Part shown: positions 47,281 to 60,261 of the stretch, in pieces
How the letters are laid out: every line of letters starts with the position of its first letter
Position numbering within the stretch: the first letter of the stretch is position 1
Source: Parascedosporium putredinis
Lineage: Eukaryota; Ascomycota; Sordariomycetes; Microascales; Microascaceae
Length of the DNA stretch: 64,000 bases
Assembly: GCA_949357655.1 (NCBI GenBank)
Contig: CASHTG010000021.1
Coordinates: forward strand, 744,001-808,000
Reading direction: 5' to 3'
Position numbers and translations under genes: made by a program
Notes under the pieces: model-generated
What the model saw: only the letters and a program-made list of their open reading frames with translations
The model's database searches: none
Told to the model about the DNA's origin: nothing

Positions 47281-48408
47281 ATGGTATCGCGGCCCTGCGT
47301 ACGCGCCGCGAGGCGTGTAACCGTCCTAGCGTCTCGACAACAAATACAGGTCCGCCCCTTCACGCGAACCGCTCTCCTTTCCGACGCCCAGCCCTCCTCG
47401 CGAACATCCGATGGTTCCCCGCGGACGACACATTTTGGTTTTGAGACCGTCACCGAGGATGAGAAGACTAAGCGCGTTGCCGGCGTTTTCCACAGTGTTG
47501 CCGAGTCCTATGATAAGATGAACGACCTCATGTCGTTCGGTTGGCATCGAGTATGGAAGTATGTCACCCTGCCGCTCCCTCGTTTCCTTCCTCCTCAGCC
47601 ATACCTCCTCAGCCATACCTCCAAGTATAGCAGGAATTTATGATTCATAACCCCCGCGATACTCTTCCTGCATATATACGAGGTGCTCCTAAGTGTATGA
47701 TGTTTCGGTGCACTTACATTGTCTTCTTCTCTCCTCCCTCAAAAGGGACCAGTTCGTGTCCGGTCTCTCTGCAGGCCTCGTCCCCGCCGGCCCCAACACC
47801 GAACTCCGTCTTCTCGATATAGCAGGCGGCACTGGCGACATTGCCTTCCGTCTCCTACGTCAGTCCATTGATGTCCACCGCCATCCTTCCGTCCACCTCA
47901 CGATATCCGACATCAACCCCTCCATGCTCCAAGTCGGACGCTCCCGCTCCGAGTCCCTCCCAATTTCTCACCAAGCTGCGCTCTCTTTCCTCGTAGCGGA
48001 TGCCACCCAACTCCCTTCCTCCATTCCCGACAACTCGGTCGATCTTTACACCGTCGCCTTCGGTATTCGTAATTTTACAGACATACCCGCCGCGTTGCGG
48101 GAGGCGCATCGTGTCCTCCGCCCCGGCGGCGTCTTCGCCTGCCTCGAGTTTAGCGCTGTCCAAGGCAACCCTCTCCTCGACGCTGTATACAAGAGGTGGT
48201 CCTTTAGCGCGATCCCCTTGATCGGCCATGTCATCGCGGGAGATCGCGATAGCTACCAGTACTTGGTAGAGAGCATCGAACGCTTCCCAAGCAGGAGCAG
48301 TTCCGTGATATGATTGTCGATGCGGGATTCGCTGTTTCTGGAGATGGCTATGAGAACTTGACTAATGGGATTGCTGCCATACATAAGGGCATCAAGCCCA
48401 TTGTTTAG
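47281..48408 (+). CDS. coq5: 2-methoxy-6-polyprenyl-1,4-benzoquinol methylase (COQ5/UbiE), mitochondrial
   Basis: S-adenosylmethionine-dependent C-methyltransferase of ubiquinone synthesis, on the matrix face of the inner membrane. The N-terminus MVSRPCVRAARRVTVLASR is a presequence. UbiE signatures are clear: VFHSVAESYDKMNDLMSFGW, the SAM site LLDIAGGTGDIAFRL, VDLYTVAFGIRNFTDI, REAHRVLRPGGVFACLEF and YQYLVESIERFP. It ends GIAAIHKGIKPIV. The 187-bp intron 47559-47745 joins WK to DQFVSGL in phase. One frame break lies at CCC near 48286, where one more C gives PKQEQFRDMIV. The gene is intact otherwise. It is divergent from E1-alpha. Confidence 0.96.
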
Positions 48409-49501
48409 CTGTAAATTAGCTTTATCGGGGTTACGCCCAGTAACCGAGACTGTACATGTATTCTAAGCTTGCGATGTAACATTAGTAAAATTCAATTAGA
48501 ATCAAAAGTTTCTTCGTTGACACCGGTAATGAACCCTCGTCTAGACTAAAGTTTACACACGAACGGATGCTTCGCGAGGCGTACTACAGCACCAATATAC
48601 TCGTCAGCTCTCACGAGCTATCCCTTCCCGGTTATATACGGGCGTCTCGTTTCCTGTCTTTCACCCGTTCGAGATGTCGCGGAACAATATCGGGATGGTG
48701 ACCGACAGGCAGAAGATACATAGCACATGCAGTTCAAGGAGAAATTCTTCGATAATGTCGAAAATCAAGGGCCTTATCTCGCCGGGGGTGATCGTGAGAG
48801 TGAGAGGTAGCGCCTCGCTGAGTTCAGTAGCAAGCGAACGAAGATTTAGAAGTGTTATCACGATCACGCTTCGTGTCAAGATGGAGACACCAATGCAGAT
48901 AGAATTGCGCACACGAGATTCCATTGAATGGCACGTAGTGCCCAAAAACAAAGAGGAGTAAGGCGCAAGAAGAAGATGTGCTAAACTCAATTCCTCCGAC
49001 TCCGAAGCGACGATCTTAGAGGAGAAAACAATAGAGGCCCGGTGGCAGCGGATGTAAAAGTGCCAGGAAAATATTTTGAGGAAACAAAATAGAGCGTACG
49101 GAAAACAAGACTGGGGCAAAGAAAAAGAAAAAAGATTAACTGAGAAAGGGGACACCACGCTAAGATCTCGCAACCGAAAACTCTACTCGTTGCCGACCTC
49201 GCGCTCCTTTTTCTTCATCGTATTACCAGTACATAGCCGCGGTGACGGACAGGAGAAAATGACATAGTGGTATCGCTGCAGGCAAAACTACATGGAAGTC
49301 CACTTCTAAGGCTCGGAAGAGGCACACTACTCTTCTACTCTTCACTCGTCGAGATCCCCAATGGTTAGTAGCGGTTTGAGCCATTCGGCTCAAAGCCGTT
49401 GTTTGGGGGAGGGAAACTCGCCCAACACAAGCGTTCATCGATGCTGGTAGGCTCGCCTGACGATAGGACGTAGTAGTGGCGAGGCGACCCGTGAGATTCA
49501 G
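48409..49501. other. Intergenic between convergent COQ5 and phosphoesterase-RGG genes
   Basis: About 1.1 kb. A 170-codon minus-strand frame (48661-49173) is Leu/Ser/Ile/Phe-rich with no recognisable domain; I regard it as chance. No RNA gene seen. Confidence 0.5.
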
Positions 49502-51690
49502 TTATTCGACATCTAGGAGTCGGGACCGGGTGTGGCGGAAGACGTAGCGGGAGATGAAGCCCCGCCGTCCTTCAAACCGCGGCCTCTCCCACCGCGGCCC
49601 CGGTCGCCGCGGCCACGACCCCCTACCACCACGCCTGTTGCTCTCCGAATCGCTGGCACCGCCGCCAGCACTTCGGTAGCCACTGCCAGAGTTGGAAGAG
49701 CCACCACGGGTACTGCTGCCCCAGTTCCCGGCACCACCACCCCTAGCAAAAGGCTTCGACTCGCGGTGTTGGAAGATCTTGACAAGGGGCTTAGACCGAT
49801 CCTCTTGAGTTCGGTTCTTTACGTCATCAGGAAGTCGTGCCATGGCGGCGTCGCGGTCCTCGATTGTCTTGAACTGCACGACCTTGTTTGACGCACCCCA
49901 TTTCTCGACCTTTAGGATTTTAACCCTGTCTTCGTCAGCAAATAGCTCGCGAGCCTGCTCGTCAGAGTTGACGTTCATAATGAAAAGGCCGACGATATCT
50001 TGAGCTGGAGTTTTGGGTGCTGGAGAAGCAGAGGTTTCGGGGGCAGGAGTAGATCCGTTCGCGGCGGGGGCCTGCTTCTCCGCCTCTTTAGCCGCGGGGA
50101 CAGGCTGGGGGTGGCTGACTTGGGCTGTACATTGGCGAGGGCTGGAGAGGCAGCGGCGGGCTTCGGTTGATGAGGGGCCGAGGGTTGCCTATTCGCGCTA
50201 GGTGGGGCGGGCTGCTGGCTTGGCTGGGGGTTCGGCGAGGCAACGGATGGAGGAGCCGCGGCGGGCTGCACAGCAGGGTTGGCTGAAGGCTGTTTAGATC
50301 CACGATGGGCAAAGTTGAAGCCCTGGGCGCGCATCTCAGTACCAATCCGACCGTCTTGGATCTCAAGGACTAGCCAGCCGAAGGCGGCGTCGGCGAGGTT
50401 GAAGTTCCACATGTTCTTAAAGGCACTCTCGTCAACCTGGCCAAGTGCGGTTTGGCCGGCAACCGGGCCTCCGAAAGGATTGCCACCCGCCGCGGTCGTG
50501 GGCATCTTCTCCACGATCTGTAGCGCGTTCTTTAGAAGGTTTTGCTGGGCTTCATTCTGCTGGATTGCGGGCTCAACCTCGCCTTTGACGGTTTCCCAAA
50601 CATCGTTGAATGAGGCTTTTGAGGCAGCAAGTTTGCCGCGGTAGTGATCTAAGGTAGGGTTCACGCTGAACTCGTTGTACGAGCTTCCATATCGGAAGTG
50701 CAAGCCAGCAGAGATGGAAAAGTCGGCCTTGAGGGTGACGGAAAGCTGGTTGAGGATACCCTCACGGGCAGGGGAGGCATGAGTAACGAAAATCCTGGTT
50801 TCGGTTGGGTCGTAAACACGATTGGCAGTATCAATCAGCTCACCCATCTGAAGCAGCGTCGTCCACATGGTTCCCTGGCCACCAGCGATGGTGGTGCGGC
50901 CTTCACCATTGTCAAAGAGCTTGTGCATGACAACGGCGCCGCCAAGGCCCAGCAGCCTTAGTTTGACACCCCCAATCTCTAGAAGCATAGACCGCGCCTC
51001 GTCAATGATGTGGAGGTTGGGCACCTTGTACTCGCCGGATCGGAACCTTTCCAATACACGGACATCCTCGCAGGCTCCCCACACGGTGTACACGGGCACG
51101 TCGAGCTTCACCTCACCACTGAGCAGAAGAGGAAGCTCAGAGAGGGAAGCTCTGCCGCCGAAAAGCGGGATTTAACTGGGCTAGGGCCAGCCTGGATACC
51201 TCTCTTGACGCCATCGGAGATCAACGGGGAATACTGGGCGACATGCTTCAAGGTCCTACAGAAAATCAAGTCAGTAGGGGCCAGCAGGACGAGGGTTTGA
51301 TCTCGCGAGGGCTGATGGGCATGGCCGGCAACCGGGAAATACGAACTTTTCGGCAATTCTTTCCAGAGAGGTGGCATCGTAAAAGCCAAAGTCGCCAGTA
51401 TGGATGATATGATCGGCGCGGGCTTGCTTCGCGAGGTCGTTGAGGGAACGCAGGTTTCCTAAGCACGTGAGATTAGGGCAGGTTCTTTGGTATAAAATCA
51501 AGGGTCTGCGTCGCCTAGGATGCATGGGCGTACCTCGAACATCCGCTATGCAGAGAACTCGGATAGGACCAGTCTGAATGATTCGGCCCTGGTTCGGCAG
51601 GAGGGCAGCGCCGGGAGGTAGGTTCGTAGCTCCGTTAGGCAAATAGCCCGAGTTATTGTAGAGTCGAGGCTGACGGGTTCGACGAGGCAT
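49502..51690 (-). CDS. Calcineurin-like metallophosphoesterase-fold protein with RGG tail (DUF2433-type)
   Basis: Function unknown. From MPRRTRQPRLYNNSGY the protein enters a metallophosphoesterase-like core: IRVLCIADVRG, HIIHTGDFGFYDATSLERI, DVPVYTVWGACEDVRVLERF and IFVTHASPAREGILN, in the positions of the metal-binding D, GD, GN and GH motifs, but partly altered (GACED for GNHE, HASP for GHTH). Next is a helical segment ending in the conserved FNLADAAFGWLVLEIQDGR, which I associate with the fungal DUF2433 family from memory. Then comes a ~110-residue Pro/Ala/Gln linker, an RRM-like edge (DEQARELFADEDRVKILKV) and an RGG-rich tail (FARGGGAGNWGSSTRGG, RRPGPRWERPRFEG). Introns include 51459-51533 and one near 51250-51355. 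Frame breaks lie near 51120-51130 and 49985-50060. The RGG tail suggests RNA binding; the altered metal motifs make activity uncertain. Confidence 0.75.
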
Positions 51691-53879
51691 TAGTGGCAGA
51701 TTTAAACGGGCGAGATGAAGAACATGTGAGGTGGATTGAGGGTTGGGCAGGAGGAGAAGTGATGCGCCGAGCGTGATTTGGGGCGCAAGCGTATCGCAGA
51801 TGGTGATGGCGGCCAAGGAGCTTGTTTTCCATTTGCAGATAGGCAAGGCAAACGGAGGGTATAGGCAGATACAAGCTTGGTCACATGGCCGGGATGCGAG
51901 GAGGGAGGTCGAGGAATGAATGGATCGATGGAAATGAGGGAAGCTTGACGCCTACTTACAGCGGCCATCCTAGGAGAGTCGGGTGGGCTCGGGAAACTTC
52001 TTCTGTCGGAATGGGGGAGGAAAGGCGAGGAAAATACGGGCGCCGGCGGGGAATCACTCGCGATGGAAGGTGGGCTCGCGTCAGCTGTCTATGGGGGTGT
52101 GTGTGTTAGGCAAGCCTTGGGCAACACCGATTCGAGGAGACAGGTGGTGGAAATGGTCGCGATCGATCGCGTTCGCAGGAAGAGGGTATCAGTAGGATAT
52201 CGGAAGGGATGGCTAGGATGCAGATTTGATGGAAAATAGCGAGGATGGGGTGGATGAGGAAGTCCGGGGGTTGAATGAAGTCAAGATGCAGCACGAGGCT
52301 GGTGGTTGGTGACAATTCGTTCTTTGGGAAGGAGAACTTGGAAAATATCAAACGCTGAATGGGACAAAAATTCCCGAGGAATGGTGCTGAGAGTGATGGA
52401 CAAGGGTCGGAAGGAGACGTGCGTGTGGTGCGTTTTCCAAGACCAACTGGGCCCAGCTCACGATTATTACCCAGAGCTAAGGAGTGCAGCATCTAATAGG
52501 GTAGGGACGTTCCTTCCCCTGGGTAAACCTCGACATATCCCCTGGCTCTGCTCTCTTCCTTAAACTGACGCCTGAGCACCCATTGACTAAGCTCTCCGGA
52601 CTGTGTCAATTCAACCACTTCGCCATCGAAGCTCCATATTAATCTAGCTCGGAAACACCATGCCGGAAAAAGATGCCCCATTCCATCAAATTTATAGCCA
52701 TCATGAGCTTGTGTGTTGCAGTAAATACAACCAATGTACATTCCTCTGCCTGTGATCCTATTTCCTAGAGAACATCCGGTTGTACTCACCTCGCGTCTGA
52801 GCTTCCAAGCCGTCAGAACCCACTTCAAATCATATACACTATCTCTCTCTCCAATCCTATCGAACCCCTCCAATCATGTAACAAGGTAAATATCATTGCG
52901 AACAGCGGTAAATCCACGTGAAAAGGGCATTGCGATCAATAGTATATGTACATGACCATCAGCTCGCCAACTCCCAGGCCAAGGGTAGATCAAGTCGAGT
53001 TTTGACTACGACTTACTGGATGATTAGTTCTCTCCCAACTCTTGATACAGGCTTACAGGCTTGCTTGACAAGAGCTAGTTCTAACCCCCGAAAAAAGCGA
53101 TGTCCTACATAACAAGGCTAGTGCATTGCAAACGCCCTAATCGGCCCCCAACTCTTCCGAGATTGACTCTCATGGAGCCCACTGGCGGCGCCCAACCGTC
53201 TTAATACTCCTCTTCCCTCCTCTCTTTCAGGGAGGTCCGCTTGACGTCAAGGGCTCTTGGGGAGATGCATAGAGGGCAACGTGGCGAGGAGAGAGAACGA
53301 GACAAGCACGGGTCAGCGTATGAGTATGGGGGTCACAGGGGAGGAAATGAGAGTGACACGCTCGAAGGCGGAGGAAAACGCACAAGGCACTTCCCAAAGT
53401 AAGAGGCGCGCTTGCGCCGGCTTGGTGCATAGGAGAGAGATACATTATGTCCATAAGAGCTTCAGATGTAAGAATAGAAATAAGGTATGTAAGGGGAAGA
53501 TGAGGAGGAAGCAAATTGGTCTCCAGCTGCAAACAGAGGTATTTGCGCCTATGGCTTGCAAGATGGGGAAAAAGAAAGGAACAAATGAGAAACGCCATCC
53601 TGATGCATTTAAAGCCGGGAGATCTGTGGACTGTCCGGCATTCATTTGATACACACAATTCAACGCACATACACCGTTTAAGAACTCCACCCAACTTCCA
53701 GTCATAAAGAACCCCCATAAACACCCGAACTCCCAACTAGCGTCTTCTTTCCAGATAAGAAGCTCTGTGCAAGCGGAGGTTTCATAGAGCCTAGGGCCCT
53801 GTTGCGGGAAAACTGCCTGGCTCCGAAGCAGCGGTAAGTATCGGCGGTAAATCGTCGGAACGGTGAAAGGGGCGTCGTG
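51691..53879. other. Intergenic: promoter of the phosphoesterase-RGG gene and Zds1 3' flank
   Basis: About 2.2 kb with no supported gene. Frames here are short and overlap on both strands. Confidence 0.5.
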
Positions 53880-56697
53880 CTACCACATATCCCCTCCCCT
53901 ACCATCCCTACCATCCCCACCATTGTGCTGTCTGCCGTACGAATAGTAGTCTTTATCGCCGCTCGGCTGTTGCCCGTAGTCATCGTGGCCACTAAAGCCA
54001 TTCCCATTGTTTTTCGGGTCGTTGGAGTCGTCGTGCTCATCATAATCGTAAATGTGAGTGTCGTCCATATAGTCAACGCTCTCGTCGGCAGCATGCGCTT
54101 CGCCATACTGGGCCTGGTTTGCATCCTAAAAGGGTAAATTTAGTATACCCCGTGATGATTACGGGCTCATCTTTCCCAAGATTCTGTGCAACTTACCCGA
54201 TGATAATCAAAAGTATATCGGTCGATGCTGTCGTGCCCGCCTTGCATGTGTTGCTGCTGTTGTTGCTGCTGTTGTTGCTGCTGCTCCGCTAGGTACTGCT
54301 TCTCCTGCTCCCTCCGCCTGCGCTCCTCCTCTAGACGTCTTTGTTGGGGTGATACCGGGATCTGCATCTGCGGGTGCATTGCCTGCACAATGGCAAGATA
54401 ATTATACATGAAATTACTTAATAGCACTTGGCTGTGGAGAGAGCGTCGAGGGTTGGCGAGCTTGATGTGGGCCATCCGATAGATGGCACGCTCTTCTAGG
54501 AGCGGGAATCGGGTCCAAGGATAATCCATATCGGGACGCAAAGGACGATATGGAGGCTCCTCAGAAACCCTTCTGTTGTGGCCCTTCCTACTGCTCTCCT
54601 TCTCACTCTTCTTCTTCCCACCTCCAAACAGATTAGAGAAGAGACCACCGTCTTTCTCCTTTTGGAATCCGATTTCCGGTTGCTCTGCCGCTTCCTTTCT
54701 TCGTCGAGCCTGTTGTCAGGACTCTCGCGGTCAATAAGGAGGCTCTCCCGGCCTTTCGTAACAGCATTCTCGATCGAAGTCTGGATCACGTCAAGTCGAA
54801 CGTTATCCTGCGCCTTCTCGACAAATGCCTTGGTTTTAGATTTCTTATGATCATCATCCTTCTTCTTCTTGTCGTCCCCCTTGAACCATTTCCAGCTTGA
54901 CTTGGATGGTGCTGTGTTGTTGGCATCGTCTTCCTTTTCCCTCCTGGTTTTCTTTTTCTCGTCTCCAGAGTACGTTGGAATGTAGGTCAGCGCATCCGTC
55001 CGACTAGACCGGCCGTCCGCGACGACGTGACTAGAACTAGGGCCCATATCCCCGGCCGAGGTTTGGGCTGCTGTTTTGGAAGAGGCTTTCTGTGGGGTCG
55101 CTTGGGAGGGTGCCTGAGCTTGTCGCGCACCGCCCTGGCGCTTGCTTGATCTCGCGGGGGTTCTTCGGGGATAGCGGCCTCATGCTGGGGTTGAGTCTGT
55201 GGGAGGATCTGAGCGCCGGCTTTCTGAGAGGATGATCGCTGTGGGAAGCGTTGCGCGTGGGCAGCGGTGATGTTTTCTTCGGGTGGCGTCTCTACAATCT
55301 GAGGGATGGCGGCGGCACCATCAGGCGGAGCGTCACGGTCGGGGTAAGAGTCATTTGTCGGCGAGGTAGCCTCGGTCGTTGTGTTGGACCCGGCGAGAGA
55401 ATCCTGGGGTAAATTTTGCTGCCTCTTTAAAGAGCGATTTGGCCGCGAGAAGTTTTCAGGAACGGGTTCCGACTGGGTTCTAGAGAGACCGTGACCAAGG
55501 GGTGCGCCGGGGGCCGGAAGCGGCGAATTGTCACCGGCTGCGTCAGCCTCGGCCTGGCGTGAAGCGATGCGTTTCGAAAACGGTAATCTGTCACCACGCA
55601 AACTTCCACCCTTCCGGTACGTGGTCCTAGTAGAGCGACGGAGGCCTCCACCCGGAGCAATCGGGAGGATAGGCATATCTTCTATGCTGGAATCTGGGCC
55701 AATTTCTTGCATCGAGTCCTGAGTTAGCTTCTGGACAACCTTGCTCGGATCCTTGACAAGCTCGTCAATGGTCAGTTCGGGTGTCAGTCGACCGGTCTGC
55801 GACGCCTGTCGCCCAAGTCTCTCAGCACCATCGACATAGCCTACGCCGCCGCTCGTACCAGAAGGATCGATTTGCCTCGATAGCATGGACTTCTTCCGTC
55901 TTAATCCGGCAGAGTTACTACGGGCTAAACTCTCGTCTGGAGAGAGGGATAGCTCGCTCCCAGACCTCCTTTTGATAGACTGCACCCGGTTCTCTAAAAA
56001 GACTTGAACTCCATAGGGGCCAGTTCAGGGTGAACCCTAGCCGGTACCCATAAGAGCCTCGACGGGTCTGCTTCATCGTCACCGCCAGAAGGAGCTATGG
56101 ATGGCATGGCCATGAGAGACATGCCAGAAAAGGGAAGCAGGTCGGGATCATTATTGTTTCCGACATCCATCGACATCCTCCTGAGGGCCTGGAGATTGCT
56201 AAGTTCTAGGGCTATGTCATTGGGATTATCGATATTGGTGAGAGGAAATTGGGATGTGGCGGGGTCAGCCTGCACATCCTTGAGGGAGAGTGTTGGCGAA
56301 ACTGGAGACAGATGGTTCGAGTCAAAAGACGTGCTTATCCGGTTCGCTATCCGTGTGGGCATCGTCTGCGTTTTCTTTAGCACAGGAACAGCCGCGGAAC
56401 TAGGGCTTAAAAACCCGGTATTATCAGACGTGGATCGCTCGAGAGGAGGGCGCGTTTCGTCGGAGTTGGACATGCCCCTACTGATTTGCTCTTGGTAGGG
56501 GACTGCATAAAGCTCAGTGGGCGACTGCCGATGCCCGGGCGGAGGGGCTGTTCGATGGGTGAATCATCTTCTTCGTCATCGTACAACGTGCCAATAGCCT
56601 CCGTTACATGATGGCTTGGGTCCGAGATCGATAACTTGTTAGAATGCCCGCGTCGATTAGAGAAGCTTGCGCTGGCCTGGTTGGGTCGGGACGAGGT
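53880..56697 (-). CDS. zds1: Zds1-family regulator of protein phosphatase 2A (5' exon not located)
   Basis: Zds proteins bind the Cdc55 (B-type) PP2A and control mitotic exit, cell-wall integrity and polarity. The first exon I can see begins at 56697 after an acceptor (TTTTTCACAG) with SNRRGHSNKLSISDPS and a Ser/Pro/acidic region, then the conserved SRLLWVPARVHPELAP block. A long disordered Ser/Pro/Arg-rich middle follows, then the Zds C-terminal domain: SKSSWKWFKGDDKKKKDD, DVIQTSIENAVTKG, PLLEERAIYRMAHIKLANPR and QVLLSNFMYNYLAIV. It ends with a coiled, Gln-run segment and an Asp/Gly/Tyr-rich tail GDGRDGRGGDMW. A 71-bp intron spans 54126-54196. Frame breaks occur near 56480, 55990, 55080 and 54540-54600. 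The upstream start codon may lie beyond 56697; I could not fix it. Confidence 0.85.
54245..54292. repeat. CAG/CAA (poly-Gln) tract in Zds1
   Basis: Mixed TTG/CTG units on the plus strand, read as about 12-13 glutamines in the gene, just after the helix QRRLEEERRRREQEKQYLAE. Mixed codons make it more stable than a pure repeat. Confidence 0.8.
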
Positions 56698-59600
56698 CTG
56701 TGAAAAACGGTAGAAACACATGTTAGCCTAACTGGCCGACGAGCAAGTAGAAGGGAAAAAGAACAACTCCCAATACACATGGCGCAAACCATGGCACTTG
56801 GTTGGCTTTGTACGGGCTCGCAAAAGGGAAGGGGGAAGGGCATCGATCCGAGGGGAAGCGGGTCATTCCTGCCTAGCGACGTATATGACACGGCAGAGGG
56901 GCACAGTCGGGTACATGCAAATCTGGAAGTGTATGTATGGTATGGGCAGGTCGGCAGAGGCATAGGGTTAGGACGAACCATCATCGAGGATCACAGTCTA
57001 ACCCTGAGCCGGGTCACTGGCAGGCGGCGACCGACAAAACTTCAAAACACCCTGATATTCCCCTTATTGCTATACACCGGGAAGAATGTGAACGTTCTCC
57101 CTTCGAATAGTTCCCGCTTCAGGACTGTCGGTTCGTCATCAGGATATGGGCAAGTTGCGGGATATGGCAAGAAATGGGTGGATTGTCGCAGCGTGAGAAA
57201 CGCAGATTAGATTATCGACTTCTCGAACGTGACACTTCGCTTCGGCGAGGGGATGGAGGCGGATCGTGGTATGGTCAAGTGACTATTAATGGAGTGTGCG
57301 TCGCATGGGGTCGCGAGCAGCAGAGGGGGCTCGGGAAAACCAGCCTTCCTTCACTTTGGGGAAGGAGGGGAGGACGAGGCAGAAGGGGGAAAGTGGTTCA
57401 AAGAGGTGACATGCAGAGGATTCGAGCGTCGTGATTATGGAGGAGCAGAGGTGTCGGGGAGAATCGCTTGCCGGACTGTTCGTGTTGGTTGGAATATTTG
57501 GGGCGGGAATTTTCTGTAGATTGTGCTTGACGGGATGGGCACGAACTGGATAATAGTCAGTTCTTTGCAGGAATGGATGGGGCCGTGGGAGTCGCAGGCA
57601 AGCGGCGGCAGCGATTTGCAAATTGCGGTGCCTGTCTGGACTGAATGGGCGAATCTCTCTACAAGTTGGTACAGTTCGGCATCGCAGACTGGTACGGTAA
57701 GGTTTTGGTGGTGGGAGAAGACAGGGGCGAGAGAGACAACGTTCGGGGCAGGGGCGCGATCATAGCGAAAACATTGAATCGATCAAATAGGATGCAGACA
57801 GTGGAGTGGAGTGGGTGGGCTTGAGAGAAGACTGGATCAATTACCTGCGGAATAAGCGACGAAAAGAGAGGGTACAAATGTGGTACAAGCCTCCATACCA
57901 GTCCCCTGCAGCGACATTAGTACCGTCAACGGTCCAACAACCCAACCTGCCCTGCCTGCATTGCACCTGTAAGATTGGATCCATTGATGGCTTCCAAATT
58001 AAAAAGTTACCACCAGACTATTACGACGGCCACTTCCGTTCAAAGCACCAGAACAAAACACAAGAGTCGATTGGATTGGAGTCTCCCACTCTTCGAGAGC
58101 CCATTCCGCGTCTTGTTGTCACCACCGACCTCTCATTTTCCAAGCTTCGTTCCATTCTTCCTTGGATCCATTATTACCCTGAATTCCCAGTCCCAGCATA
58201 CCGAGGCACAATCCTTCAATGTTCTTTTCCTAGATAGGCCATCCCCTTTCCTACTTGTACATAATAATACCCTCGCTGCCTTTGACGCTGTCAAAGATCC
58301 GAGCCTGTCTGTAAATGGTCTGTGCCAGTCCAGTACCTCGCCCTCACCTGCCAAGCTTTGTTCGCACCCCCGCATCCCCTTCTTCCCTTGAAGAAGACGT
58401 CGGCTCTCTAACCACTGCGTGTACGATAAATATTGTCAGTTTGCGATGAATCAAATTATCTACCCTTCAGGATAGCTATTCCTTCTCAAGCGAGGTAAAA
58501 ATATTTTTCCCCTACCCCTACCGTGGCCGACTCAAGTCCTTCGGTGTGGTCACGTGGGCTTCAAGTTCTCACGGAAGCCCGGGACTAAGTGCTATGTACT
58601 GGAGTCCTCGCTGGCGGGTGCCCACCGCGTTCACCAGTAATCCAGGGGCTATTATTCCCCATAATCGAGAAACCAGTATCAATTGTGATCCAAGTAGATG
58701 GATGACGGCCGTATTGAAGAGAGGCCTTGCCGCACCCCAGTTGGTTTTCCCTACTACCGGTCTGCGCCGGTATTCATTCAACTCGAGTTCGAAGACACAG
58801 CAGCCCTTGGCAGTTTTCAGCCTCCACAATCAAAGGGCGAAATGAATTCAAAAGAGCACCGCTGACCCAGGTGACGGCCGGGATCGCAGCCTGAAGATGA
58901 TTGGAGATTTGACATGTAGTCATGTGCACGAGGGGTGCACCACCAACCAGACTGATGAGTTGACTAGTGACGCTTCGATGTTACGACAGGCGGATCTGCG
59001 AGCCAAAGTACTCCAGAGCTTGCGAGACTTTCCTTCGAATAGACCAACTGTCCTCGGAACTCTCCCACTATAACACGATATACATAGATACGCTACTTTG
59101 CCCAACAGGGCGGAGATAGACGAGGAAAATTATGGCGTAGCAGGCTATCCGTAGCCTCTTCACCAGTGATAACCAGCACTAGTCAACATCAATGGGCGGT
59201 TAGCCAGCCCAGCATATCATCAATTCAAGGAGAAAACTTCAATGCATTGCTCTTCCACGATTAATACAACCAATACCGCACCAAACAGGAAGGGGCTTTC
59301 TCTTCAGCTGTACGACTCGACTCTCTAAATGTTCATGATTTCCTTGAAGCTGGATATCACCTCTGCACTGTGCCTGCCCACTCGAGCTCAGGTGCTGGCA
59401 TCGTGCGAAGCTCGGCCTGTGGTCATACATCCATGTAATCTCTCGAGCAGATGGCGCAACACGCATCCTATAGCAACCCATAGGTAGGTGGTGAAAACCT
59501 GGGCCGTTTGGGAGGGTGAGCGTGGCAGCTTACGGTATAAAATAAAAAGGGACGAGATAGTTAGAATATCCTGTGTTAGGGAGGCAGCATTCCTCGACTG

Positions 59601-60261
59601 AAAACAACCTTAATCTTTAAAATCGTGATATCAAATACTTTGAGCAACCCTGCTACTTTGGTCTGGTCTCTCTTTTACTAGCTTAACATAAATGTATGCT
59701 TATCTGGAACATAATTTATAAGTATTAGAACAAGATGCCATCGGTAGAAAAGTGTATGCTGGATGTCAAATTGAAGGGCAAAGGATCTGATAGACGCCTT
59801 AACTTCACCTTCATCAATGAGCCGCCCATTTTCACGATCTTCCGACCCCATGTTGATGACAAAGCAACCCCACCGGGTTGAACGCCAAAGGCGAGAATGT
59901 TCAACCGGTAATTAAACGCGACTAAACATCGACGAGTGGACCTCACGTCGCTCACTACACCTTCAGGACGGCATACGCATCTAACCTCAACCTCCCATCA
60001 TCAACTCAGCCATCAAGTGCAACCTTCCCTTTTCTCCTTTAATCCGGTAATCAACTTACCTACCCGATATATACAACATCTTCTCTTATAAGCCGACTTC
60101 AGCTTCGACATATCGTACGTCAGTGCGAATCTAGCAAGTCCTCGAGCCTCGCCAAATCAACCTACTGCTCCAAGGACGTGCCATCAATATTGCCCGATCT
60201 ATCCTCGGAGGCGGGCTGTATTGACATTTCAAGTTCTATCTAAACCAAAGGCGCGCCCGTG
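56698..60261. other. Intergenic between divergent Zds1 and TAF12
   Basis: About 3.6 kb including the unidentified 5' part of Zds1. No other gene supported; frames are short and without recognisable domains. The region 59500-60250 is AT-rich and pyrimidine-rich before the TAF12 start, with TATATATAC near 60067. Confidence 0.45.
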
